This document shows positions 1-9,230 of a DNA stretch of 64,000 nt, in pieces. This DNA comes from Saccharofermentans sp. (GTDB lineage Bacteria; Bacillota; Clostridia; Saccharofermentanales; Saccharofermentanaceae). The translations under genes were made by a program, and so were the position numbers. The stretch lies in the NCBI GenBank assembly GCA_024403675.1, contig JAKSRH010000003.1, forward strand, positions 1-64,000, written 5' to 3'. Each line of letters begins with the position of its first letter. Positions within the stretch are counted from its first letter, which is position 1. Below the pieces are notes generated by a model. The model worked only from the letters and a program-made list of their open reading frames with translations, made no database searches and was not told the origin of the DNA.

Positions 1-119
1 TGTTCGCTTGGTTCGTTTCCTTGCTCAAGGCTCAATGATTATATCTCCCGTTCCTTCACTTTGCAAGTACTTTTTTCAAATTTTTTAAGATAAATTTTTC
101 TGACATTTTGGACATAAAA

Positions 120-141
120 AAGGCCTGCTTGAACAGGCCTT
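120..141 (-). terminator. Rho-independent terminator of the HD-domain gene
   Basis: An 8-bp GC-rich inverted repeat (AAGGCCTG / CAGGCCTT) with a 6-nt loop lies just past the stop codon at 154. Read on the minus strand it is followed by a T-run. The plus-strand side also has T-rich sequence, so it may work in both directions. Positions 1-119 show no gene, RNA or repeat that I recognise. Confidence 0.85.
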
Positions 142-153
142 ATTTTACTTGCT

Positions 154-723
154 TTATTCCACATTTCTACTTGCTTTCTTACGACCAATTTTAATATTGC
201 CGTTCGTTAATTCGTAATGAAGATTAATTCTATATATTATTTGAGATGATATATCTATTTTAAATGTCTCACATATAGCACACCATTTATCCGCCATACA
301 AACTAACCAGCTTTCTCTTTTTTTAGGCGGGATAATTGTAAGTGGAAACATATGCTTCTTAATTATATCTTTTTCAATATCATTTAATACAAAGTCTCTT
401 ACTGCATTGTTATGTGCTCTTTTAGGGTGAGTAAATCCATGTAAATTGTGATACTTATTCTTCTCGTGCCAGTCATAAAGGAAATAATCATGAAGAAGAG
501 CACCCCTTACTAGACTTCTGTGATCAAATTTTAATCCAATGTTTTCTAATGCAATTGCAAATATCAAACTAAATTTGGCAACAGAAACTGTGTGCTCAAA
601 TACACTAGTAGTTCCATGCTGAATGAACTCCTTCATTTTTTGAGCTTCTGGCGCCATAATTATGTCTTTGCCCATGGCAAAGATTTCCTTAGCAATTTTG
701 TATTCGCTAATTACTTTATCCAA
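154..723 (-). CDS. HD-domain phosphohydrolase-like protein
   Basis: This 189-residue cytosolic protein has the spaced metal-ligand pattern of the HD superfamily: His44, the His78-Asp79 doublet in an ALLHDY context, a conserved histidine near 99-104, His124 and Asp145 in MADKW. HD proteins hydrolyse phosphomonoesters or phosphodiesters of nucleotides with a bound divalent metal; the substrate cannot be read from the sequence. No second domain is visible. It stands alone, with a terminator downstream and a divergent MATE gene upstream. The 165-bp region between it and that gene must contain both promoters, but I see no convincing hexamer pair there. The family call is firm; any specific function would be a guess. 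Confidence 0.8.
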   Translation of the reverse strand: MDKVISEYKIAKEIFAMGKDIIMAPEAQKMKEFIQHGTTSVFEHTVSVAKFSLIFAIALENIGLKFDHRSLVRGALLHDYFLYDWHEKNKYHNLHGFTHPKRAHNNAVRDFVLNDIEKDIIKKHMFPLTIIPPKKRESWLVCMADKWCAICETFKIDISSQIIYRINLHYELTNGNIKIGRKKASRNVE

Positions 724-888
724 TTACTGGTTTCTCCCATCCCGTAACTTATATAGAGTATGAATTATATTAATAATAATAGCGAGGCTTTTCAATAAAT
801 ATTTGGTGAACTTTGCGATTATGAATAAATGATATTTTCCAATAGAATCTGATATTAATAAATCTATTATCGAAGTAGAATACGCACC

Positions 889-2271
889 ATGGAAAATAAG
901 ACTAAGACAAAAAAGACTACAACAATGAATCTAACAACAGGGGAACCTCTCAGAGTTATCCTTCTTTTTGCGTTGCCTCTATTTCTAAGTAATATTTTTC
1001 AACAACTTTATAACCTTACAGATATTTCCATTATCGGACACGCTCTAGGTGATGATGCGTTATCCGCAATAGGTTCAGTATCCATTATTTGCGGTTTCTT
1101 TAATTCGTTTCTTTTTGGAATGGGTTCTGGTTTATCCGTAGTTATTTCAAAATACTTTGGAGCTGGTGATGAAAAGAAACTTAAAAGAGCTATTGCCAAT
1201 ACTCTTTTTATCGCTGCTATCTGGGGTGCTGTTATTACACTTACTGGTATTATTTCTCTTAAACCATTAATGAAAATGCTTCATACTCCAGAATCTATTT
1301 TTGATATGGCATATTCTTATGCTTCTATTATTCTTTCCATGCTCATTTTTTCATTTTCATATAATGTGCTTTCAGGAATGCTTAGAGCAATTGGTAACTC
1401 CAAAGCTCCTCTCTATTTTTTAATTATATCTGTAACTATTAATATTTCTTTGGATTTGCTTTTTGTAAACATCCTTAAGATGGGACTCTCAGGCGCTGCA
1501 AAAGCTACAATTATTTCTCAGGCAATTTGTGTAACAATCTGTTTCCTGTATATATTAAAGTACGTACCTGAGCTTCATATTACTCGCAAAGATATGAAGA
1601 TATCTCATAGCATGATTTTAGAGCTTTTTTCTTCCGGAGTTGCTTTTTCCCTTATGTACTGTGTTGTAAACTTCGGTACACTTATTCTTCAGGGCGCAAT
1701 TAATAGCTTCGGTGAAGTTACTATCGCAGCGCATACAACCGCACGCAAAATCTCCGAGCTTTGTATGATGGTCCTTTCTACTCTTGCAAACTCCATGGCG
1801 ACATTTTCTGGCCAGAACCACGGAGCAGGTAGATACGACCGAATTAAAAAGGGCCTCAAGCAAATTTTGCTTTTTTCCTTTGGAATAGCAACATTACTTA
1901 TAATTATGATCTATTCACTTGGAAACCTTATGGTAAGAGGAATCTCTGGTTCATCTACACCAGAACTGATTAATACAGCCATGTTTTACTTAAGAGTAGA
2001 TTTGCCTTTTTACTATGTACTAGCAGTAATTCTCATTACTAGAACTACGCTTCAGGGTATGGGTGCAAAATTTGTACCAATCGCCGCAAGTATAATGGAA
2101 CTTGGTATTAAAGCATTTACAGCTGGTTATCTTGCCAAGAAGATGGGATATACAGGAATCGCATTATGTGAACCAATTAGCTGGCTTGTTTGTGCAATTT
2201 ATATTTTAATCGTATTTGCTTACACCATTAAAAAGTATACTCAGACACGACAAACAAGCACCTTGAATTGA
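889..2271 (+). CDS. MATE family multidrug/metabolite efflux transporter
   Basis: This 460-residue inner-membrane protein has about twelve hydrophobic segments arranged as two homologous halves, as in MATE (NorM/DinF-like) cation-coupled exporters. Characteristic stretches are the N-terminal LFALPLFLSNIFQQLYNLTD and the loop SGMLRAIGNSKAPL. The substrate is unknown. No good ribosome binding site precedes the ATG at 889. An internal ATG at 925 (MNLTTGEPL) matches the usual start of the family and is a plausible alternative. The last 31 bp overlap the end of the convergent ManC-ManA gene. It is one of three MATE paralogues in the window (others at 47967 and 53496). Confidence 0.92.
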   Translation: MENKTKTKKTTTMNLTTGEPLRVILLFALPLFLSNIFQQLYNLTDISIIGHALGDDALSAIGSVSIICGFFNSFLFGMGSGLSVVISKYFGAGDEKKLKRAIANTLFIAAIWGAVITLTGIISLKPLMKMLHTPESIFDMAYSYASIILSMLIFSFSYNVLSGMLRAIGNSKAPLYFLIISVTINISLDLLFVNILKMGLSGAAKATIISQAICVTICFLYILKYVPELHITRKDMKISHSMILELFSSGVAFSLMYCVVNFGTLILQGAINSFGEVTIAAHTTARKISELCMMVLSTLANSMATFSGQNHGAGRYDRIKKGLKQILLFSFGIATLLIIMIYSLGNLMVRGISGSSTPELINTAMFYLRVDLPFYYVLAVILITRTTLQGMGAKFVPIAASIMELGIKAFTAGYLAKKMGYTGIALCEPISWLVCAIYILIVFAYTIKKYTQTRQTSTLN

Positions 2272-4544
2272 CCTTCAAAGGAAACCATTCCATCGTCAGC
2301 TGATACAAAAACGACCTCACCTGCTTTGATACTAACCTTCTCACTGCCCTTATGTATAGCACCGTTACCAGATATAGCAATAATCGCTGTAAAACTTTCA
2401 TTTTGAGACGCCATTTCAAATGTACCATCTACGTTTACTTCAGATACGATGAAATACTTGCAGCGGCAAACGAGGCCTTCATCTGAATCACTAAAGTCTT
2501 GTGGCGCATACTTATTTGTATCCATTACAGCAAGAGCCTTTTCTAGATGAAGTTCTCTCTTATTACCAAACTTATCCACACGATTAAAATCATATAATCT
2601 ATATGTACACGTACTGCTCTGCTGAACCTCTGCAATCACATTACCGGCACCTATTGCATGGACTGTACCCGCTGGAATAAAGAAAACGTCTCCTGGCTTA
2701 GTTGGATAAAAATTCATAAGTGAAGTAATCGTGCCGTCGTTAACAGCATTTCTAACTTCATCCAAAGTAACATCTTTATTGAATCCTACGTAAAGTCCAG
2801 CACCTTCTTCAGAAGACACTACGTACCACATTTCATTTTTGCCATATTGATTCTCTTTTTCAATGGCAAAATCATCATCAGGGTGCACCTGAATTGATAA
2901 ATCTTTATTAGCATCAATAAGCTTAATAAGAAGAGGAAACTCCTGCAAAGAAGCGCATTTCCATCCAAGGATTTCCTTACCAACAGTATGGATGTAATTA
3001 CCAAATCGCATTCCTTTATGTCGTCCAGAAGTTACCACTGACTGACCATCCTGATGAGCTGACATTATCCATGCCTCTGCGACAGTATCATAATCACACT
3101 TCATGCCAAAATCCGAAATGAGATGCGTTCCACCCCAAAGATAATCCTTATAAACAGGTTTAAGCTTTACCAAAGACTCATGCTTAACTCCAAGATCATA
3201 TTCGTTAAGATCTTTGGCGTTAGTCCTAGGCGCACATTCTTCATTTTTCAAGTCAACACCATAAGATGTCTCAAGAAACTCTACATTCTCACTTCCTACA
3301 TTAGATACCTGATGTAAGACATTTGCTCGCGCAATTACGCTTTCTCCAGCGGTAATGGTCTTTGATTCTTCACCAATATTTACAATGGCATTTCCGCTAA
3401 TAAAAAGCCAATTTTCAACACGAGTTTGATGCTGGTGCGCATAAATGGTTTTTCCTGGCATTACTACCACTCGACGTACGTGATAATTTTCCCCAACTGT
3501 GAGATTAATATAATATCCCCAATGACGGTACACGCGACTACCCTGTGATGCAAAAGAACTTAACTCCGCATTTTCATTAAGGATTGATTTAACCTTTGTG
3601 GAAGCGCCCTTTTTACCAATATATACCGCGTCATCGGTATTAACGATGATTGCATCTTCAATTCCATTTACAACAACCGCTTTGGTTGATGAATTATTGA
3701 GAACTGTTGTGTTATCAGAATTCTCAACCACACAAAGACCTGTGGACTTATACGAAAATTTCTCTAAGTCTTCCAAGTTAGTCAATTCATCCCAATGGAA
3801 AGTAGCGTTGACACAACAAAGCTTATTAGTATTTTCAAGAACAAATCTTTCAATAGATACTGCTGGAATTTCACTTAATAACTTCTCACTATAAACAGTA
3901 TCTCCAAGCTTATTGTCTCTCTTTTTATAAGCTACCTTTATGTTTGCATATGTATCTGCATCTAATCTTTTAATCTCGCTTAATATATCTCCTGCTCTAA
4001 AGACGATCATACCGAGATTACGAAGGTAATTCTTATCTTCATCCAAAACATTATAGTCTGGCTTTTCGACAAATTTATTAGTCTTTGAATTCACATAACC
4101 AAACTTAGAATCAAAAAAATTCTCTTCCTTACCAAAAACAACAATTTTGCCAGTATTAGCAAGTTCTTTGGCTTTAATTATTGCCAATCTATAGTCATCA
4201 TCTGCATCTATCATGTGGTCAGAAGCAACAACAAAAACAAAATCAGAAGGATTAAGATCAAAGCACGCTAAAGCAATAGACGCAGTTGTACGTCTAGGTA
4301 CATCCTCATAAACCATTCTATAAGATAGTCCCTGAAATACCTTAATCTGGTTTTCAACAAGGTCTTTATCTTCAGAACTAGTAACTACAATAAATTCATC
4401 ACAATAAGGAATATTTCTGGCAATAGTCTCCTGAAACATTGAGTGGTGACCAGAAATCTCAATAAACTGCTTAGGGCAGTTTTTACGAGACAAAGGCCAT
4501 AACCTTTCTCCTCTACCACCAGCTAAAACTAAGCACTTCATCAA
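2241..4544 (-). CDS. Mannose-1-phosphate guanylyltransferase fused to phosphomannose isomerase (ManC-ManA)
   Basis: This 767-residue protein should supply GDP-mannose from fructose-6-phosphate, apart from the phosphomannomutase step. Residues 1-280 are a sugar-phosphate nucleotidyltransferase with the signature LAGGRGERLWPLSR at 7-20 and VEKP at 159-162. Residues about 340-430 form a cupin like that of type II PMI/GMP enzymes (HQHQTRVENW, 370-379). Residues about 460-767 are a type I mannose-6-phosphate isomerase with QVHPDD (552-557), NEMW (570-573), PAGTVHA (624-630) and the TYRLYDFNR motif. The family's usual forms are the separate type I enzyme or the GMP-cupin bifunctional enzyme, so three modules in one chain is uncommon. 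It is last in the wall-polymer operon and overlaps the preceding glycosyltransferase by 4 nt. Confidence 0.9.
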   Translation of the reverse strand: MMKCLVLAGGRGERLWPLSRKNCPKQFIEISGHHSMFQETIARNIPYCDEFIVVTSSEDKDLVENQIKVFQGLSYRMVYEDVPRRTTASIALACFDLNPSDFVFVVASDHMIDADDDYRLAIIKAKELANTGKIVVFGKEENFFDSKFGYVNSKTNKFVEKPDYNVLDEDKNYLRNLGMIVFRAGDILSEIKRLDADTYANIKVAYKKRDNKLGDTVYSEKLLSEIPAVSIERFVLENTNKLCCVNATFHWDELTNLEDLEKFSYKSTGLCVVENSDNTTVLNNSSTKAVVVNGIEDAIIVNTDDAVYIGKKGASTKVKSILNENAELSSFASQGSRVYRHWGYYINLTVGENYHVRRVVVMPGKTIYAHQHQTRVENWLFISGNAIVNIGEESKTITAGESVIARANVLHQVSNVGSENVEFLETSYGVDLKNEECAPRTNAKDLNEYDLGVKHESLVKLKPVYKDYLWGGTHLISDFGMKCDYDTVAEAWIMSAHQDGQSVVTSGRHKGMRFGNYIHTVGKEILGWKCASLQEFPLLIKLIDANKDLSIQVHPDDDFAIEKENQYGKNEMWYVVSSEEGAGLYVGFNKDVTLDEVRNAVNDGTITSLMNFYPTKPGDVFFIPAGTVHAIGAGNVIAEVQQSSTCTYRLYDFNRVDKFGNKRELHLEKALAVMDTNKYAPQDFSDSDEGLVCRCKYFIVSEVNVDGTFEMASQNESFTAIIAISGNGAIHKGSEKVSIKAGEVVFVSADDGMVSFEGQFKVLVCRV

Positions 4545-5269
4545 TAATTTCTCCTTACCTTAAGGTCCCACCAAATTTTCCATGTATCAGTAAACATCTT
4601 CCAGACGTCTTTAAATTTAATTCTACCAAAAGATTCATTTCGAGAGAAAATGATGCTAACAGGCATCTGCTTAATTACAGCTTTCTTTGAAGCTGCAAGT
4701 GCTAAAATCTCAATATCAAATGCAAATCCATCAACTCTTAATTGTGGAACAATAGTTTTTATCAATTCACCGTTATAAAGTTTAACACCAGTTTGTGTAT
4801 CAAGAACTGATAACCCAAATAAAACTTTAAGCATTATAAAATAACACCAAGAAAACACCTTACGAGCAAATGGATAATCAAGTTTTGATTCCTTATGCAT
4901 CTTGCTTCCAATAACAACATCACACCCACTACTTACCATGGCAGCATAATAGTTTGCAATATGGTCTGGGGAAATATCCAAATCAGCATCCAAGAATCCA
5001 ATATACTCTCCTCGAGCAGCCATAACTCCAGCTTTAATAGCTCCTCCCTTACCCCTATTAACATCATATGTAACAGGATGAATCTTACCATTAGATGCTG
5101 GATTTTCTACCGCTTTGTTAATTTCTTCTAATGTATTATCTGGGCTACCATCATTTACAGGAATAACTTCAAAATCATCAACAGTTTGGCTGATGACTTC
5201 ACATATCTGCAGTAAATTCTGTCTTATAGATTTTCCCTCATTATATGCAGGAACAATAATACTAAGCAT
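4541..5269 (-). CDS. GT2 glycosyltransferase, polyprenyl-phosphate-sugar synthase-like
   Basis: This 242-residue GT-A enzyme resembles dolichyl-phosphate glucosyl/mannosyl transferases. It begins directly with the nucleotide-binding strand (LSIIVPAYNEG) and carries the metal-binding DADLD at about 93-97 and a TGVKLY acceptor-side motif. Such enzymes move a sugar from a nucleotide donor to a lipid phosphate at the cytoplasmic membrane face. No strong transmembrane segment is obvious apart from a short hydrophobic stretch near 145. Its ATG follows the TAA of the YidC-sulfatase gene with no gap, and its end overlaps ManC-ManA by 4 nt, so the three are almost certainly cotranslated. The next gene makes GDP-mannose, so mannose is a reasonable but unproven donor. 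Confidence 0.88.
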   Translation of the reverse strand: MLSIIVPAYNEGKSIRQNLLQICEVISQTVDDFEVIPVNDGSPDNTLEEINKAVENPASNGKIHPVTYDVNRGKGGAIKAGVMAARGEYIGFLDADLDISPDHIANYYAAMVSSGCDVVIGSKMHKESKLDYPFARKVFSWCYFIMLKVLFGLSVLDTQTGVKLYNGELIKTIVPQLRVDGFAFDIEILALAASKKAVIKQMPVSIIFSRNESFGRIKFKDVWKMFTDTWKIWWDLKVRRNY

Positions 5270-7873
5270 TTACCATTCTCCCAAATATTCCCAGTTATTC
5301 TCATCCATTATATCATTTTGTACCGAGTACCATGCCCCTGGCTTAAATGTATTATCGTTATTCTCATCCAAAAATCTATTGTTAGAGTAGAAAACAACCT
5401 GTGGACCATCATACTTATAACTGTTTGTAATCTCGTTTCCAGTAAATGGATTAATAGGATTATCAATAATTCCATCTACCGCCATATATGGTGTATCAGC
5501 ATTCGTCATAAAGTCATTAGAAACAGTGAACCCCGTACTATTAAAATCCTTCACCATGAATAAAGGGTTCATATGTGATATATCAGTTAGCTCATAATCA
5601 GGATTTCCATCCAAATCAATACTGCACTCGTCAAACATTCCAATATCCCAACCATGATCTGCAACAATAATAATTCTTGTATTATCATATACACCCATTG
5701 CTCTCAAATAATCAAAGTAATTACCAAGTTCTTTAAGAGCAAGCATATTAACCTCGTAATGTTCCATTTGCAATGTATTTCTAATATGTAGCTCCACACC
5801 ATCTACAACAAATCTATCACTATTTGTTGCATCATACTCGGTGTTATCAACATACTCAGCTGGTATATAATCCGGCTCACTGACAAGGGCAGGGCAATGT
5901 GTAATATTACTTGTTAAATACAAGAAATTATTAGAATTATCATTTTTAATGACAGTAGAATCATCCCAATTTTCGGCGTTGTAATAGCTAGTTAATAAAT
6001 CCATATTATAGCCTTCAGATGTGGATGCACCTGTCATCTGATATGCAACGTTTACCATCCCATCACTTGGGGCAAGATTATATGAACCATTATTGTAAAC
6101 CAATGGTTGCAATACCTCAGGGGATGTTCTAAATAACGAATAGCAGAACAGTCCTCTCTCTATAGATAAATCCAATGATGGGCTTACTTCCTCATACAAT
6201 TCATTGTATTTCGAACCCGTATAGTACGCATTAACCCCTTCGTATCCATCATAAATTGACACATCAGGAATCCATACATAACCTGCATAAGCCGGATCGA
6301 CTACTGTAACTTCATAACCATTCTGAGAAAAAATCAACGGCATTACTAAAAGAGACTCATTATGTTTATCAGCAAGCGAATCATCAACTCGCTGATTTAT
6401 TCTTTCAGGTGTGTACTCATATCCACCTGACAAAGCAGGTAATCCCATGTTTGTATGTGGTCCAAAAGAAATTGTATTAGGATAAAAAGTAAAACCATCA
6501 AATTGTCTTACAAGATTAGGATCTTCATTCATAGCGTATGGAACTACACCAGACAAACCTCTATCCATCATGATTACAATTACATTTTGTCCTTCAGTAG
6601 AAAGAGACCACTCTGCTTTACAAGAATTTTGAGCAGAAAGAACATTTGCCTCATAAGCATATTTAATAATAAGGCAATTAGTAAAGCCCATAAATATCAT
6701 AGCAACAATGGCAGTGGAAAAAAGAATTTTTGCTATACCAGTTATTTTACGTACCACAAAAAAAACAATTACGAAAACCACTACTAAAGCAATAAGATTT
6801 ATTGAAGCTGTTTTCCATGATATTGTTACCTCATTTTCGAACTTTAATTGTGTAGACAAGCTTCCATAGTTTTTGTTAAAAACCATATAGTTAATAATAA
6901 AACAACATGAAAGTGCACACATCACTCTTTCGAAAATAACCCTTACAGATGCTGAACTTAAGAAATAAAAAACTCCGCCCCAAATTACAAATAACCCAAA
7001 TGCTAATAGTGTCGGTGTTATCAAGTAGTTAAGAGGTGTCGCAAAAGTATAATAATTTAAAAATTCAAGTGGCGAACTACTTATAACTGTAGAAGGAATA
7101 TAAAAGCCCAAGAGACTTACTGCAAAGATTGCAGATAAAAAATAAAGTAGTGCCTGAGGCCTAATATTATTCTTCTCTTTTAATACAGGTGTCTTAGTGG
7201 AAACACCCTTCATTACAATATTTTTCACAAGCGAAAATAAATTATTAAGTGTCCAATAGAAAACAAGACCAGCTGGAGAAGTGTATAACAGCACCAAGAA
7301 AACTATGGCGATTCCATAAAGCTGAATCTTACTTTTAACTGGAAGACCTTTGGTATAAATAGCACCTGACACCATATTAATCAAAGTCATTAATATTGGT
7401 AACACATTAATACTAAGTGCTCCGAGAGACAACATAGCATCAGGCATACCTAAATCAGATATAACACCAAAAGAAACCCCTTTTATAAGACTTAATCCAG
7501 ACAAGAAAGTATATGCTGCAATAAAAAATGGAACTTGGAGCAAAAGTGGTATGGTTTGCTTCAAAGAGTCAAACGGACGATACTTATTCTCACGATAATA
7601 TGCCTGAATCAAAAAGAATCTTTCATCACCCTTAAATGTATTTTTGATGTGTGTGATTACAGGAGCCATTGCTTTTTCTTTTGCAATAGCCTCTTCCTGA
7701 ATTTTATCTGCACGCTTATACAAAGGTAGAACTAAGAAATTTACTAACAAACTCAATCCAATAATAGCAAACCCTGGATTAGAAACATGTCTGTTAATAA
7801 CTGAAAAAACCACCTCAAACAGAAGTATGAGAGGGGAAATTATTAGAACATACATCGCGTTAAGAAATGTCAC
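5270..7873 (-). CDS. YidC/Oxa1-like membrane domain fused to a sulfatase/LTA-synthase-type catalytic domain
   Basis: This 867-residue fusion starts with a YidC/Oxa1-like region (about 1-225) that keeps the five-segment layout and motifs such as QVPFFIAAY and YTSPAGLVFYWTLNN. It lacks the groove arginine: the aligned position is Asn45 in LLVNFLVLPL. Further membrane segments span about 240-405. An outward-facing alkaline-phosphatase-fold domain (about 425-840) follows, with metal ligand Asp437 (IMMDRG), candidate nucleophile Thr474 (GPHTNMG), His659 (NITHCP) and Asp739-His740 (VADHGWD). The domain family transfers or hydrolyses phosphoglycerol or sulfate groups. The GTG start at 7871-7873 is preferred because AGGAGG lies 6 nt upstream; it overlaps the CDP-glycerol transferase gene by 14 nt. 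A role in decorating or exporting a glycerol-phosphate polymer is inferred. Confidence 0.88.
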   Translation of the reverse strand: MTFLNAMYVLIISPLILLFEVVFSVINRHVSNPGFAIIGLSLLVNFLVLPLYKRADKIQEEAIAKEKAMAPVITHIKNTFKGDERFFLIQAYYRENKYRPFDSLKQTIPLLLQVPFFIAAYTFLSGLSLIKGVSFGVISDLGMPDAMLSLGALSINVLPILMTLINMVSGAIYTKGLPVKSKIQLYGIAIVFLVLLYTSPAGLVFYWTLNNLFSLVKNIVMKGVSTKTPVLKEKNNIRPQALLYFLSAIFAVSLLGFYIPSTVISSSPLEFLNYYTFATPLNYLITPTLLAFGLFVIWGGVFYFLSSASVRVIFERVMCALSCCFIINYMVFNKNYGSLSTQLKFENEVTISWKTASINLIALVVVFVIVFFVVRKITGIAKILFSTAIVAMIFMGFTNCLIIKYAYEANVLSAQNSCKAEWSLSTEGQNVIVIMMDRGLSGVVPYAMNEDPNLVRQFDGFTFYPNTISFGPHTNMGLPALSGGYEYTPERINQRVDDSLADKHNESLLVMPLIFSQNGYEVTVVDPAYAGYVWIPDVSIYDGYEGVNAYYTGSKYNELYEEVSPSLDLSIERGLFCYSLFRTSPEVLQPLVYNNGSYNLAPSDGMVNVAYQMTGASTSEGYNMDLLTSYYNAENWDDSTVIKNDNSNNFLYLTSNITHCPALVSEPDYIPAEYVDNTEYDATNSDRFVVDGVELHIRNTLQMEHYEVNMLALKELGNYFDYLRAMGVYDNTRIIIVADHGWDIGMFDECSIDLDGNPDYELTDISHMNPLFMVKDFNSTGFTVSNDFMTNADTPYMAVDGIIDNPINPFTGNEITNSYKYDGPQVVFYSNNRFLDENNDNTFKPGAWYSVQNDIMDENNWEYLGEW

Positions 7874-9107
7874 TATTCTCCTCCTCTCCAGATAATTCTC
7901 TATATTTATTTATTAAGTAATCTGCTACTAGTGAAGCCGCCTTACCCTGATTAGCCCATGCTTCCTTACGGGCTAATTCTCTACCATTTGCATATTCGTT
8001 AGACGACATGCAATCATTCAATACCGTTTCAATATTTGATACATCTTCCATCTTAAGAGCCTTACCAATCTTTGGAAGAATTGTATTTATCCATAGCTCA
8101 TCATCCAAAAAGTAAGCATCATAAATATCACGATTAATCTTTGCATCGGTATACACTACTGGCTTATCAAAGATAAACACAAAATCAAATATTACGCCTG
8201 AGAAATCTGAAATCATAATATCAGCCTTACTAAGGCATTCAAAATTATCATTGTCTCTATTCCATTGAAGTCTCTCGCTATCTGGATACTTTGTCATAAG
8301 TGACTCCATAAGCTCCTTCTCAGCTGTAAATGACTGCGGATGAGGTCTAATCACAATATCAAAATCTGTTTTCAACAGTTGGCTAATAATCTCATCACCA
8401 CAAAGTGACAAAATACCTGCAGGTCCCCAAGTTGGTGCTAATAGTACTGTCTTTTTATGGGTTTTATTAAGTTCGATACCTTGGGTTCTCTTTATAAAGT
8501 CATCAAGATATGTATTTCCTACAATTCGTAAATCCTTAGATAAAATATTACGACCTTCCCAAAGCTTATTCAGCTGATTTACCTGATATTCACCTGAAAG
8601 CAACACCGCATCATAATAGTCCAAACCAAACATACGATATGTCACTGGATCAGTTACCATATGCAAAATATGAACATAAAAATCAACACTCTTAGATCGC
8701 TTCCACTGATAAATATCAAGACTAGGAGTTGTAGCTAATACAACATATGCATTGAGCATATTTAACTTTGAGAATCCTTTATTGCCTTCACCAATAAATT
8801 CGCATCGAATATTTTTAAATTCAGCTTCAAGTGCAGGGTCGTCAGGTGAAGACGTATAAAATACCGCCTTCTGACCTCTCTGATCTAACTCTTTACATAT
8901 TGATTCAAATACATTCCAATATCTTTTATGATCTGAATATATGATTATTGGTGTTTTATTTTTGTCGATAGTAAAATTTTTGTCTTTTCCCGCGGAAAGC
9001 TTTATTTTCATGTAAAGATTTTTGACAAGATAAACCAAAGCACTAAATGCGCCTATGATTACAGTAAATAACATACTGCCTGTGCCAGGATCGATATAAA
9101 GAATCAT
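7860..9107 (-). CDS. CDP-glycerol glycerophosphotransferase family protein (TagB/TagF-like)
   Basis: This 415-residue protein has one N-terminal membrane segment (about 10-33) and a GT-B-type transferase domain. Diagnostic motifs are LAPTWGPAG (223-231), RPHPQS (254-259) and the DFSG of a SDFSGVIFDF stretch (301-304), which in TagF/TagB enzymes bind CDP-glycerol and transfer glycerol-phosphate to a lipid-linked acceptor. The protein is expected at the cytoplasmic membrane face. It is the first gene of a four-gene operon (this gene, YidC-sulfatase, GT2, ManC-ManA), which points to a glycerol-phosphate-containing, probably mannose-containing, wall polymer. Whether it primes or elongates the chain cannot be told from sequence. 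Confidence 0.9.
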   Translation of the reverse strand: MILYIDPGTGSMLFTVIIGAFSALVYLVKNLYMKIKLSAGKDKNFTIDKNKTPIIIYSDHKRYWNVFESICKELDQRGQKAVFYTSSPDDPALEAEFKNIRCEFIGEGNKGFSKLNMLNAYVVLATTPSLDIYQWKRSKSVDFYVHILHMVTDPVTYRMFGLDYYDAVLLSGEYQVNQLNKLWEGRNILSKDLRIVGNTYLDDFIKRTQGIELNKTHKKTVLLAPTWGPAGILSLCGDEIISQLLKTDFDIVIRPHPQSFTAEKELMESLMTKYPDSERLQWNRDNDNFECLSKADIMISDFSGVIFDFVFIFDKPVVYTDAKINRDIYDAYFLDDELWINTILPKIGKALKMEDVSNIETVLNDCMSSNEYANGRELARKEAWANQGKAASLVADYLINKYRELSGEEENSDIS

Positions 9108-9178
9108 TTATAGCCTTCCAGTAAACAAAAATCCTATTAATTCTACTCCATCTACATATCATTATCAATTTATTAAAA

Positions 9179-9206
9179 AAGGATGCCTCACCCATGAGAC
9201 ATCCTT
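9179..9206 (-). terminator. Rho-independent terminator of cysK
   Basis: An inverted repeat (AAGGATG, mismatch, CTC / GAG, mismatch, CATCCTT) with a 6-nt loop lies 25 bp past the cysK stop and is followed on the minus strand by a run of T. It separates cysK from the wall-polymer operon. Confidence 0.85.
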
Positions 9207-9230
9207 AAACCAATTGCATTATTAACTATC

